From NCBI GenBank assembly GCA_041660045.1, contig JBAZXA010000002.1:417543-481542 (forward strand): a stretch of DNA of 64,000 nucleotides, in the 5' to 3' direction. The notes beneath the pieces were generated by a model. The model saw nothing but the letters and a program-made list of their open reading frames with translations, had not been told where the DNA came from and searched no databases. Origin of the DNA: WM-3-3 sp041660045. GTDB lineage: Bacteria > Pseudomonadota > Gammaproteobacteria > Methylococcales > Methylomonadaceae. The position numbers and the translations under genes are program-made. Below, piece after piece: positions 15,620 through 24,163 of this stretch (position 1 is its first letter; each line of letters starts with the position of its first letter).

Positions 15620-17251
15620 ATGGCCTATCAGGTTCTCGCCAGAAAATGGCGCCCCCAAAATTTCACCGAAGTTGTCGGTCAAAATCATGTTGTCAAATCG
15701 TTAACTAATGCTTTGCAGCACCATCGGCTACATCATGCCTATTTATTTACGGGTACCCGTGGTGTCGGTAAAACCACTATTGCTAGAATTTTAGCCAAGG
15801 CCATTAACTGTGAGTTTCTGCAAGATTATAATCCTTGTGGGCAATGTCCAACATGCCTGGCATTAGATCAGGGTCGATTTTTAGATCTCATAGAAGTTGA
15901 CGCGGCATCCCGCACTAAAGTTGAGGATACCCGTGATTTACTAGAAAACGCGCAATATTTACCAAGCCAGGGGCGCTATAAAATTTATTTGATTGATGAA
16001 GTGCACATGTTATCTGGGCATAGCTTTAATGCTTTATTAAAAACATTAGAGGAGCCGCCTGCACATGTTAAGTTTTTGCTGGCGACGACTGATCCCCACA
16101 AAATACCAGTCACGGTATTATCCAGGTGCATACAATTTAATTTAAAACACCTTTTGCCATCACAAATTGCTGAACAAATGGCCTTTATTTTGTCTGCTGA
16201 AGCTATTGATTTTGAACCCGCGGGCATTAAATTATTGGCAAGGGCGGCAGATGGCAGCATGCGGGATGGTTTAAGCCTACTTGATCAGGCTATCGTATTT
16301 GGTGGTGGCGCTGTCTCACTGGAGCAGGTGAGCGCGATGTTAGGTACTGTTGCTGAGCAGCCAATTGAGGCCTTGCTTTCTGCTTTGGCTATGGGGAACG
16401 GTGCGGAGATTTTTGATAAAATTAGTGCCATCGCAAGTCTAACACCTAATTTTAGCGATGTCTTGCAACAAATTTTGCAAGTTTTACACCGTATAGCATT
16501 ACTTCAGCAAGTGCCGGAAGCAAATTTTGATGATTTTGATATTGCAATGGTGAAGGCTTTGGCTGACCAATTTAGTCCAGAAGCCATACAATTGTATTAT
16601 CAAATTGCCTTAATTGGCCAACGCGATTTAGATTTGGCACCGGATCCACGCAGTGGCTTCGAAATGGTTATGCTACGTATGTTAGCTTTTCGGCCAGTAC
16701 CAAACCCAGAAGCCCAAGGCAATGATATGAGCAGTGTTACCCCTAAAGTCGCTATGGCAGAACCTACGCAGGTTAAACAAGTAGAAGGGCTAGTTGTACC
16801 GCCCGAAACGGTTAAGCCCGAATGGCAACTAGAAAATTTGGCATTAAATCCAAGTATGCAATGGCGCGAGATTATAGCCGCTATGAAAATCGGCGGCATG
16901 ACGCAACAGCTGGCCAACCATTGTCAATTGGAAAGTTTTGATGATAAATCCTGTAAATTGCAATTACATGAAGACCATAAAAACTTACGCAGTACTGCGA
17001 CTGAGGAAAGATTACAAAAAGCCTTGCAAGATTATTGTGGTAAACCGATAAAATTAACTATTAACATTGGCCAATTAGTCGAAAATACACCTGCGGCACA
17101 GATAGTAAAGGCGCGCGAACAAAACCAACAGCAAGCTGTTGATGCGATAAATGCTGATGAAAATATCCAGGCTTTAAAAGAACATTTTGGTGCTCGGGTA
17201 TTGCCGGGTAGTATTGAGCCTGTTACAGAATACAATGGAGAAAAACAATGA
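15620..17251 (+). CDS. dnaX: DNA polymerase III subunits tau/gamma
   Basis: Clamp-loader ATPase of the replisome, 543 residues. Walker A GTRGVGKT is near residue 45, followed by a four-Cys zinc module (CEFL...CGQCPTC), Walker B LIDEVHML and a sensor 1/SRC arginine-finger region (LSRCIQF). Residues about 365-400 are a variable linker. The C-terminal part (about 410-543) resembles the tau domain that contacts the alpha subunit. It is shorter than E. coli tau (643 aa). I saw no clear A-AAA-AAG frameshift heptamer, so production of gamma cannot be claimed. It overlaps ybaB by 4 bp. Confidence 0.96.
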   Translation: MAYQVLARKWRPQNFTEVVGQNHVVKSLTNALQHHRLHHAYLFTGTRGVGKTTIARILAKAINCEFLQDYNPCGQCPTCLALDQGRFLDLIEVDAASRTKVEDTRDLLENAQYLPSQGRYKIYLIDEVHMLSGHSFNALLKTLEEPPAHVKFLLATTDPHKIPVTVLSRCIQFNLKHLLPSQIAEQMAFILSAEAIDFEPAGIKLLARAADGSMRDGLSLLDQAIVFGGGAVSLEQVSAMLGTVAEQPIEALLSALAMGNGAEIFDKISAIASLTPNFSDVLQQILQVLHRIALLQQVPEANFDDFDIAMVKALADQFSPEAIQLYYQIALIGQRDLDLAPDPRSGFEMVMLRMLAFRPVPNPEAQGNDMSSVTPKVAMAEPTQVKQVEGLVVPPETVKPEWQLENLALNPSMQWREIIAAMKIGGMTQQLANHCQLESFDDKSCKLQLHEDHKNLRSTATEERLQKALQDYCGKPIKLTINIGQLVENTPAAQIVKAREQNQQQAVDAINADENIQALKEHFGARVLPGSIEPVTEYNGEKQ

Positions 17252-17571
17252 AAAATGCGTTGGGTAATATTATGCAACAAGCCCAAAAAATGCAGGAAGA
17301 TTTAAAAAAAGTGCAAGAAGAAATCGCTTCCATGCAAATTATGGGTGAATCAGGTGGTGGTTTAGTGTCCATTTTAATGACCGGCAAACGGGAAGTGCGG
17401 AAAGTAAGCATAGATCCATCGTTATTGGCCGAAGATAAGGATATGTTGGAAGACTTGGTGGCGGCGGCGATTAATGATGCAGTCAACAAAGTAGCAAAAA
17501 TGAAGAAAGAAAGAATGTCCGATATTACAGCAGGTATCCCTTTACCGCCCGGATTTCAATTACCCTTTTAA
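17248..17571 (+). CDS. ybaB: YbaB/EbfC nucleoid-associated protein
   Basis: Small DNA-binding protein of 107 residues. The N-terminal amphipathic helix (IMQQAQKMQEDLKKVQEEIA) is the family signature and forms the dimer's tweezer arms. The strand region includes VSILMTGKREVRKVSIDPSLL, and the C-terminus is DITAGIPLPPGF. Its ATG overlaps the dnaX stop, and recR follows 3 bp later: the canonical dnaX-ybaB-recR operon. It binds DNA as a dimer and is thought to affect nucleoid organisation or recombination. Confidence 0.96.
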   Translation: MKNALGNIMQQAQKMQEDLKKVQEEIASMQIMGESGGGLVSILMTGKREVRKVSIDPSLLAEDKDMLEDLVAAAINDAVNKVAKMKKERMSDITAGIPLPPGFQLPF

Positions 17572-17574
17572 AAC

Positions 17575-18171
17575 ATGCATAAAAGAGGTCTGCTTACGCA
17601 GCTGATTCAGCAGCTTTGTTATCTACCAGGAGTGGGGCAAAAAACTGCGCAACGTATGGCATTTCAATTGTTACAGGGGAATCGGGAAAGTTCTAAAAAC
17701 TTGGCTGAAACCTTGTTAAAGGCGATTACTGAAATTCATCACTGTGAAAACTGTAGAACCTTCACAGAAAATTTACGTTGTGAAATCTGTAGTGATTCAG
17801 CGCGGGACAACAGTATTATTTGCGTGGTTGAAAGCCCAGCGGATGTATGGATTGTTGACCAGGCTACTGGGTTTAAAGGGATCTATTTTGTTTTACATGG
17901 GCGGCTTTCGCCTTTGGATGGCATAGGCCCAGACGAGTTGGGTTTAGAGCTATTAGAGCAGCAACTCTCGAGCGGTGTAGTTAAAGAGCTGATATTAGCA
18001 ACAAATTCTACTGTAGAAGGTGAAGCTACTGCTTTTTTTATCGGTGAGTTGGCCAGAAATTATCAGGTACAAGCTAGCCGGATAGCTCACGGTGTGCCTA
18101 TGGGGGGTGAGCTTGAATATATCGATAGTGGTACTTTGTCCCATGCCTTTAACGGGCGTAAAGTCATATAA
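17575..18171 (+). CDS. recR: Recombination protein RecR
   Basis: RecFOR-pathway protein that helps load RecA at gapped DNA, 198 residues. A helix-hairpin-helix segment lies at the N-terminus (LCYLPGVGQKTAQRMAF). The C4 zinc finger (CENCRTF...LRCEICSD) is at about residues 57-75. The Toprim domain (about 80-175) includes ICVVESPADVW and HGRLSPLDGIGPDEL. Length and motif order are standard. It is the third gene of the dnaX operon. Confidence 0.97.
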   Translation: MHKRGLLTQLIQQLCYLPGVGQKTAQRMAFQLLQGNRESSKNLAETLLKAITEIHHCENCRTFTENLRCEICSDSARDNSIICVVESPADVWIVDQATGFKGIYFVLHGRLSPLDGIGPDELGLELLEQQLSSGVVKELILATNSTVEGEATAFFIGELARNYQVQASRIAHGVPMGGELEYIDSGTLSHAFNGRKVI

Positions 18172-18190
18172 TTAATCAAGGGGGTTAGCT

Positions 18191-18529
18191 ATGGATGATT
18201 GTCTATTTTGCAAAATGGTGGCGGGGGAAATAAAACCGGATGTGGTCTATGAAGATGACCATGTCTTGGCTTTTCGCGATATTAACCCACAAGGACCAGT
18301 CCACATCTTAGTCATACCAAAAGTTCATTGCGCGACGCTTAATGATCTGGGCGACACTGAATTATCAGGACGGTTATTGCAAGCCTTAATAAAAGTGGCC
18401 GGGCAGGAGGGTTTGGCAGAAGAGGGCTACAGGACTATTATCAATTGTAATCGGAACGGCGGTCAGGAAGTTTATCATTTACACTTGCATTTAATTGGTG
18501 GTAGGCAAATGCGCTGGCCACCAGGCTAG
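18191..18529 (+). CDS. HIT-family nucleotide hydrolase (HinT-like)
   Basis: The 112-residue protein begins DCLFCKMVAGEIKPDVVYEDDHVLAF, typical of HinT purine nucleoside phosphoramidases. The active-site triad is YHLHLHLIGGRQM near the C-terminus. A strong GGGGG ribosome binding site precedes ATG 18191. It follows recR by 19 bp and is probably the last gene of the dnaX operon, ahead of a strong terminator. Confidence 0.93.
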   Translation: MDDCLFCKMVAGEIKPDVVYEDDHVLAFRDINPQGPVHILVIPKVHCATLNDLGDTELSGRLLQALIKVAGQEGLAEEGYRTIINCNRNGGQEVYHLHLHLIGGRQMRWPPG

Positions 18530-18557
18530 GGAGTCTCGTTGCTTCTAAAAATTAACT

Positions 18558-18586
18558 AAGCCCGTACAGCTAATACGGGCTTTTTT
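18558..18586 (+). terminator. Rho-independent terminator of the dnaX operon
   Basis: AAGCCCGTA (18558-18566) and TACGGGCTT (18574-18582) form a perfect 9-bp stem with a 7-nt loop, continuing into a T-run to 18586. It separates the HIT gene from the convergent glucan synthase gene. Confidence 0.85.
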
Positions 18587-18603
18587 AACACTATGTTTAC
18601 TGA

Positions 18604-21201
18604 TTAGCCGTCAAAAGCTTCGGCATCTTGTTTGGCAAAATAGCTGGGCGCTGCGCTAATTATCAGCACCAATAATGCGGCTGCATAAGGTACAGCTTGT
18701 ACCGACAAGACAGAAACCCAAAGCTTACCACTCAAATTATCAAAATGTTCCAAAGTTAACATTCTGCCTATAGCTAAGCTTAATGCCGTTAAGATTATCA
18801 GTTCTTCGCGGATCACTAATAAACCTGCTATCAATGGGCTGCTTTTTTCATATTTCGGTGTACGCATAAAGGGCTTGCCTGAGGTAAATAAACCCTGGAT
18901 AGTACCTTTGGCTACTGTATGTGTTAAGGCAAGACCGGTTAATGCGGCACCTATGGAATGCCAAAAAGAGCAAGGTACCCGTACTTGATATAGCCATAGC
19001 CCTCGTAAAACTTTAAAACCGAATACACCGATAGTCGGCAGTAAAAAGGCGTTGACAGGTAGTTCGCTGTGCAACGGGTCAAAGGCTAGGAAAGCGGTTA
19101 ATATTAAACTGGTTGACGTGAATAATAAGGCTAAAGCATCAGAAAACCAAGGTAACCAACCCGCAACAAAATAGTAGCGCTGGGCGGGTGTAAGCGGGGA
19201 ATTTTTTGAGGGTAAAAAACTACGCCAATGCGCCTTTATAATCTGCATAGCGCCATAAACCCAGCGATAGCGTTGGGTCATATAACCGGACATGGTATCT
19301 GGCATTAAACCCCGGCCAAAGGAGTCCTTAACATAGACGGAGTCATAGCCGGCTTCATAAAGCCGTAAGCCTAATTCACTATCTTCGCAAATACACCATT
19401 CTGACCAATTGCCCACTTCCAGTAAGGCAGACTTTCTTATCATGGTCATAGTGCCATGTTGGATGATGGCGTTGAATTCATTACGTTGTACCATACCGAT
19501 ATTGAAAAATCCGGCGTATTCCCAATAGCAACAGGATTTAAAGGTACTAATATGAAGATCCCGATAATCTTGGGGTGATTGCACAAAGCCTACATTTTCA
19601 TTATCGAAATAAGGCACCATGGAGCTAAGCCAATCAGGGGAAATAATATAATCACTATCAATGACTGCAATGATTTCAGCATCTTCTGCTGTTTGCTCTA
19701 AGGCGTGATTAATAGCACCAGCTTTAAAACCGGGCCAATTTTCCAAATGGAAAAAACGGAACTTTTCCCCTAAGCGGGCGCAATCGTCACGCACAGGTTC
19801 CCAAATTGCCGGGTCTTTTGTATTGTTATCCATCACTAGCACTTCGAGATTAGGATAATCTACCGCAGCAAGTGCTTCTAAGGTTTTTCTCACCATATTT
19901 GGTGGTTCGTTGTGTATGGGTAAATGCAGAGAAACTTTAGGGAACTTAAAAGTAGGCGTAGGTTGTAACGGCTCAAAAGTACGCACACTTTTTTTATGCC
20001 ATACTACTTCAGCAATCTCTAAGCTTTCTATAAGCAGGATAATCACCGCTAAAATTTGCATTAGGATTAATATTACCCAAAATACGATAGTTAAAGGTGT
20101 TTGATACTGCTGGGCACCGATGGACGCTGACCAGAAAATGGCTGATGCAGCCAAATTGGCCATCAAGCCAAAAAATAGCATTCCCGGTAATTGTATACTG
20201 CGGCGGGTAAATAAGAATATCGCCATGAGTATAACGCTAAAAATTGCCGCACCTGTCGCCCAATGTTTCCAAGCGGGTAGCGCAAGCACATCACCTTCAA
20301 GGGGAAATTTTGGGTGGCGGTCGGCATCAAAAAGCCCCCAATAAGCGCCAGCTGAGCCTTCTAACGCTTGTTTCCAAGGCTGGTCAAAGGCTTCCACTAT
20401 ATAATAAGTTAAGTTTTCTTCCGTCGCACGGTTTAAAAATTCACGTAAAAATTTGGCTTGGTTTGATAATGAGGCCGTTGCATGTTTATAGGGCTGGCCA
20501 TTTGATGGCCAGCCGACTTCGGTAATGACAATGGGTTTATTGGGATAAGCAGCTTCTAGGGCATGATAGCGGCTAAACACATAATCTACCGCTTCATTGA
20601 CATCAAAACCTTCCCAGTAAGGCAATATATGTACGGCGATGTAATCAACTTCGGGTACTAATTCAGGGTGGGCTAGCCATTGGTCCCAGGTTTCTGAGGT
20701 ACTAACGGGCCGCCAGGTGCGTTTACGGACTTCCCTAATATAATCTATCAGTTGTTCCTTGCTGATTTCACCCCGGAGCAAGACTTCATTACCGACCATT
20801 AAGCGGACGATTTTAGGGTTATTTTGACGGCTAACTTGAATTAAGGTTTCAATTTCTTGCTTGTTTTCTTCTAAGTCACCATCAATCCAGGCTCCGATGG
20901 AAACATTAATATTATGTTTGGCAGCCAGTTCAGGAATTTTGTCCTGGCCTTTAAGCATACTATAGGTTCGGATGGCATGGACTTTACCGGATAATAAGGA
21001 TAAGTCGCTGTCAATTTGTTCTATGGTTGGGAAACCATTGTTCTCTAATGTGTGCTCTTTACGCATGGGGTTATAGGTCACCCCCATTAACGTTTTACTC
21101 CACGATTTTATCTGTAAAGGGTTGTTGACATAACTCCAGATACTGAAATTAACAGCAACTAGCAAAGCAAGAGCAAAAACTGCGACTATCCTGGTTTTCA
21201 T
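18604..21201 (-). CDS. ndvB: NdvB-like beta-glucan synthase: GH17 domain fused to GT2
   Basis: The 865-residue membrane protein begins with an N-terminal hydrophobic anchor (about 5-25). A GH17-like (beta-1,3-glucanase family) domain follows (about 40-300), with candidate catalytic Glu in MVGNEVLLRG and in VITEVGWPSNG. Two or three TM helices (about 310-400) come next. The processive GT2 domain (about 415-650) has DNNT and DSDY aspartates, CICEDSELGLRL as the base region, and QRYRW. Several C-terminal TM helices close the protein. This architecture and length resemble Pseudomonas NdvB, which makes cyclic beta-(1,3)-glucans linked to biofilm tolerance. The gene may be on its own promoter, 175 bp after lpdA. 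Confidence 0.85.
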   Translation of the reverse strand: MKTRIVAVFALALLVAVNFSIWSYVNNPLQIKSWSKTLMGVTYNPMRKEHTLENNGFPTIEQIDSDLSLLSGKVHAIRTYSMLKGQDKIPELAAKHNINVSIGAWIDGDLEENKQEIETLIQVSRQNNPKIVRLMVGNEVLLRGEISKEQLIDYIREVRKRTWRPVSTSETWDQWLAHPELVPEVDYIAVHILPYWEGFDVNEAVDYVFSRYHALEAAYPNKPIVITEVGWPSNGQPYKHATASLSNQAKFLREFLNRATEENLTYYIVEAFDQPWKQALEGSAGAYWGLFDADRHPKFPLEGDVLALPAWKHWATGAAIFSVILMAIFLFTRRSIQLPGMLFFGLMANLAASAIFWSASIGAQQYQTPLTIVFWVILILMQILAVIILLIESLEIAEVVWHKKSVRTFEPLQPTPTFKFPKVSLHLPIHNEPPNMVRKTLEALAAVDYPNLEVLVMDNNTKDPAIWEPVRDDCARLGEKFRFFHLENWPGFKAGAINHALEQTAEDAEIIAVIDSDYIISPDWLSSMVPYFDNENVGFVQSPQDYRDLHISTFKSCCYWEYAGFFNIGMVQRNEFNAIIQHGTMTMIRKSALLEVGNWSEWCICEDSELGLRLYEAGYDSVYVKDSFGRGLMPDTMSGYMTQRYRWVYGAMQIIKAHWRSFLPSKNSPLTPAQRYYFVAGWLPWFSDALALLFTSTSLILTAFLAFDPLHSELPVNAFLLPTIGVFGFKVLRGLWLYQVRVPCSFWHSIGAALTGLALTHTVAKGTIQGLFTSGKPFMRTPKYEKSSPLIAGLLVIREELIILTALSLAIGRMLTLEHFDNLSGKLWVSVLSVQAVPYAAALLVLIISAAPSYFAKQDAEAFDG

Positions 21202-21376
21202 TGTGATCTCTAAAGTTTTCGTTCGACGAAAAACGGTTGTGGTGGTTAGCGATTTTACGCCTTATTATTTTTGCTTAATCGACCTGACTCGTTGCTGAAT
21301 CGGATTGAAAAGCGCTATTCCAGTCTAGCCGTAATTTTTCTAATGATAGGCTTAGATCACTTAACATTATAAATAA

Positions 21377-22810
21377 TTATGCTTTTTTAATGTATAAATC
21401 TGTAATGGTGCCGGTAATCATTTCAGCTGCAAAAGCAAAGGTTTCTGATAACGAGGGGTGGGCATGGATGGTTAAGCCCACATCTTCAGCTTCTGCCCCC
21501 ATTTCTAGTGCTAATACAGCTTCTGCAATAAGTTCACCGGCATGGGAGCCGACGATACCTGCACCTAATATTTTACCGGTCTCTTTATCACAAATTAATT
21601 TGGTTAAGCCTTCTTTACGGCCTTGGCTTAAGGAGCGGCCACTGGCAGCCCAAGGGAAGGATGCCTTGCTATATTCAATTCCTTGTTGTTTAGCTTGGAT
21701 TTCAGTAAGCCCCATCCAAGCCACTTCGGGATCAGTATAGGCCACTGCAGGTATCGTTAACGCATCAAATCCTGCTTTATGCCCAGCAGCCACTTCGGCG
21801 GCTATTTTGCCTTCATAGCTAGCTTTATGCGCCAGCATAGGGTTACCCACAATATCGCCAATAGCAAATATATGGGCAATGTTGGTACGTTGTTGCTTAT
21901 CGACGGGGATAAATCCGCGTTCGTCTACCGTAACCCCGGCTTGCTCAGCTGCAATCAACAAGCCATTAGGCTTACGTCCTATGGCAACTAAAACTTTATC
22001 AAAGACTTCAGATTCAGGTGCTTCTTTGCCTTCAAATGCCACTTTAAGGCCGTCTTTTTGTGCTTGGATTTGGCTGACGCGGGTTGATAGCCAAATGTTC
22101 TTGTATTGTTTTTTGATGCGCCGATATAAAGGGGTTACCAAATCATTGTCACAACCGGGGATAATTTGGTCCATCAATTCCACGACGCTGATTTCTGAGC
22201 CTAAGGCATGGTACACCGTCGCCATTTCCAAGCCTATAATGCCGCCTCCCATAATCAATAACTTTTTGGGGATGTCGGTTAACTCTAATGCCCCGGTTGA
22301 ATTCATCAAACGCGGATCATCATTAGGAAAACTGGGCAAATGGGTAGGTTGTGAGCCCGCAGCTATTATGGCCTGATCAAACGTAATAGTTTGTATACCG
22401 TTTTCGGTTTGTACGCTTAAACTATTCGCAGAGCTGAATTGGCCTGTTCCTTGTATTAACGTGATTTTACGTTGCTTAACTAAGCGGGCTAGACCATCGT
22501 TGAGTGCCGCCGTAACGCTGTTTTTCCAAGCCCTGATTTTATCGAGGTCAAAACTTGGTTTGCCATAATTAAGGCCATGCCCTGCAAAGTCATCAACTTC
22601 ATGAATAATTTGCGCCAGATGTAGCAAGGCCTTTGAAGGGATGCAGCCAACGTTTAGGCAAACACCACCTAATACGGGGAAACGTTCAACTAAAACGACT
22701 TGTTTGCCTAAGTCAGCCGCACGGAATGCTGCTGTATAGCCACCTGGCCCCCCGCCTAAAACGACGATTTCAGCATGTAGGGATTCATTAAGCGCTGGAT
22801 TTACATCCAT
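21377..22810 (-). CDS. lpdA: Dihydrolipoamide dehydrogenase (E3)
   Basis: FAD enzyme that reoxidises dihydrolipoyl groups of pyruvate dehydrogenase with NAD+. ATG 22810 (MDVNPALNES) is chosen because AGGAG lies 6-7 bp upstream; a longer in-frame extension to 22915 overlaps aceF. The 477-residue protein has the FAD-binding GGGPGGYTAAFRAA, the redox disulfide GGVCLNVGCIPSK, the NAD-binding GGGIIGLEMATVY and the C-terminal His-Glu pair in HAHPSLSE. There is no N-terminal lipoyl domain. It is the last gene of aceE-aceF-lpdA, 13 bp after aceF. Confidence 0.96.
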   Translation of the reverse strand: MDVNPALNESLHAEIVVLGGGPGGYTAAFRAADLGKQVVLVERFPVLGGVCLNVGCIPSKALLHLAQIIHEVDDFAGHGLNYGKPSFDLDKIRAWKNSVTAALNDGLARLVKQRKITLIQGTGQFSSANSLSVQTENGIQTITFDQAIIAAGSQPTHLPSFPNDDPRLMNSTGALELTDIPKKLLIMGGGIIGLEMATVYHALGSEISVVELMDQIIPGCDNDLVTPLYRRIKKQYKNIWLSTRVSQIQAQKDGLKVAFEGKEAPESEVFDKVLVAIGRKPNGLLIAAEQAGVTVDERGFIPVDKQQRTNIAHIFAIGDIVGNPMLAHKASYEGKIAAEVAAGHKAGFDALTIPAVAYTDPEVAWMGLTEIQAKQQGIEYSKASFPWAASGRSLSQGRKEGLTKLICDKETGKILGAGIVGSHAGELIAEAVLALEMGAEAEDVGLTIHAHPSLSETFAFAAEMITGTITDLYIKKA

Positions 22811-22823
22811 TTTTTGCTCCTGA

Positions 22824-24149
22824 TTAAAGTAACAAGCGGCGGATATCGCCGAGATATTGTTTGATAGCGGCCATAAAACGGGCACCTTCGGCACCGTCAA
22901 TGACACGATGGTCATAGCTAAGGTCTAATGGCATCATCAATTTGGGCACAAAGCCCGCGCCATCCCAAACCGGTTGCATTTTAGCGCGGGTGACCCCCAA
23001 AATGGCAACTTCCGGAGCATTGACTATGGGCGTAAATGCGGTACCGCCTATGCCGCCTAGACTAGAAATGGTCATGCAACCACCTTGCATATCGGAAGGC
23101 AATAATTTGCCTAATCTTGCTTTTTCACTTTTTTCGGCCAATTCCAATGCAATTTGGTTAATTGTTTTGCTATCAACATCCCGTAGTACAGGCACCACTA
23201 ATCCGTTAGGGGTGTCCACAGCAATCCCAATATTAAAATATTTTTTTAAGATAAGTTTTTCGCCGTTTGGGGATAATGAAGCGTTGAATTGGGGGAACTG
23301 TTTCATACCCGCAACTAGCGCTTTTATAATAAAAATTAAGCCGGTTATTTTAATGTCACCTACTTTTTTCTCAGCATTTACAGCGTTACGGAAAGCCTCT
23401 AAATCGGTGATATCAGCTTCTTCATGGTAAGTGACTAACGGTAAATTAAGCCATATCCGGCTGAGGTTTTGCCCAGTCAGGCGTTTAATTTTACTGAGTT
23501 TTATTTCCTCAATATCGCCGAATTGACTAAAGTCTACCGCTGGGATAGGAGGAATACTGCCGCCTTGGCGGTTGCCTTCACCCAAAGCTTTCTTAATAAA
23601 GCTTTTAATATCATCTTTTAAGATACGTCCTTTACGGCCACTCCCGCTCGTAACCTGGTTGATATCAACGCCCAGTTCCCGGGCAAACAAGCGCACTGCT
23701 GGCGTGGCATGTGCCACGCCTCCACTAGGCGGGGCTGCAGCAGTTGAAACAGGGCTCGGTATTGCGGTAGGCGCTGGTGTGACGGTTTTTATTTCGGCTA
23801 CCGTGGTGCTCGCTTGAGCCGCGATGGTTAGGCTTTCAGGCTGCGCTGGGCTAGCCACTGATGGCGGGTTGGGTTTTGCTTCAACAACAGCAGGCGCTAT
23901 CTCGGCAGCATCTGTGGATAGCGTTGCTATTAACGAGCCGGCAGAGACTTTATCGCCTGTTTTTATAAAAACTTCTTTAACTGTTCCAGCACTGGTGGTG
24001 GGCAAGTCCATACTGGCTTTATCGGTTTCGAGCATGGCGACAGTTTGGTCTAAGACAATAATATCGCCAGGCTTAATCGACACATCAACAACATCGACAT
24101 CTTTAACATCGCCTATATCAGGTACTTTTATTTCGATTAGCACACTCAT
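22824..24149 (-). CDS. aceF: Dihydrolipoamide acetyltransferase (PDH E2)
   Basis: Core of the pyruvate dehydrogenase complex, transferring acetyl from lipoamide to CoA. ATG 24149 (MSVLIEIKVPDIGD), with GGAAGGA 6 bp upstream, is preferred over an in-frame start inside aceE. The 441-residue protein has a single lipoyl domain (Lys44 in ETDKASMD), whereas E. coli has three. An Ala/Pro/Thr-rich linker (about 80-145), a peripheral subunit-binding domain (ATPAVRLFARELGVD) and the catalytic domain with DHRVIDGAEGARF follow. It lies 14 bp after aceE. Confidence 0.96.
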   Translation of the reverse strand: MSVLIEIKVPDIGDVKDVDVVDVSIKPGDIIVLDQTVAMLETDKASMDLPTTSAGTVKEVFIKTGDKVSAGSLIATLSTDAAEIAPAVVEAKPNPPSVASPAQPESLTIAAQASTTVAEIKTVTPAPTAIPSPVSTAAAPPSGGVAHATPAVRLFARELGVDINQVTSGSGRKGRILKDDIKSFIKKALGEGNRQGGSIPPIPAVDFSQFGDIEEIKLSKIKRLTGQNLSRIWLNLPLVTYHEEADITDLEAFRNAVNAEKKVGDIKITGLIFIIKALVAGMKQFPQFNASLSPNGEKLILKKYFNIGIAVDTPNGLVVPVLRDVDSKTINQIALELAEKSEKARLGKLLPSDMQGGCMTISSLGGIGGTAFTPIVNAPEVAILGVTRAKMQPVWDGAGFVPKLMMPLDLSYDHRVIDGAEGARFMAAIKQYLGDIRRLLL

Positions 24150-24163
24150 GTCAATTCCTTCCG

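Noticed and set aside
17000..17060. Programmed frameshift site in dnaX
   Set aside because: Only a CAAAAAG stretch is present in the 3' part, not an A-AAA-AAG-type heptamer in the right frame.
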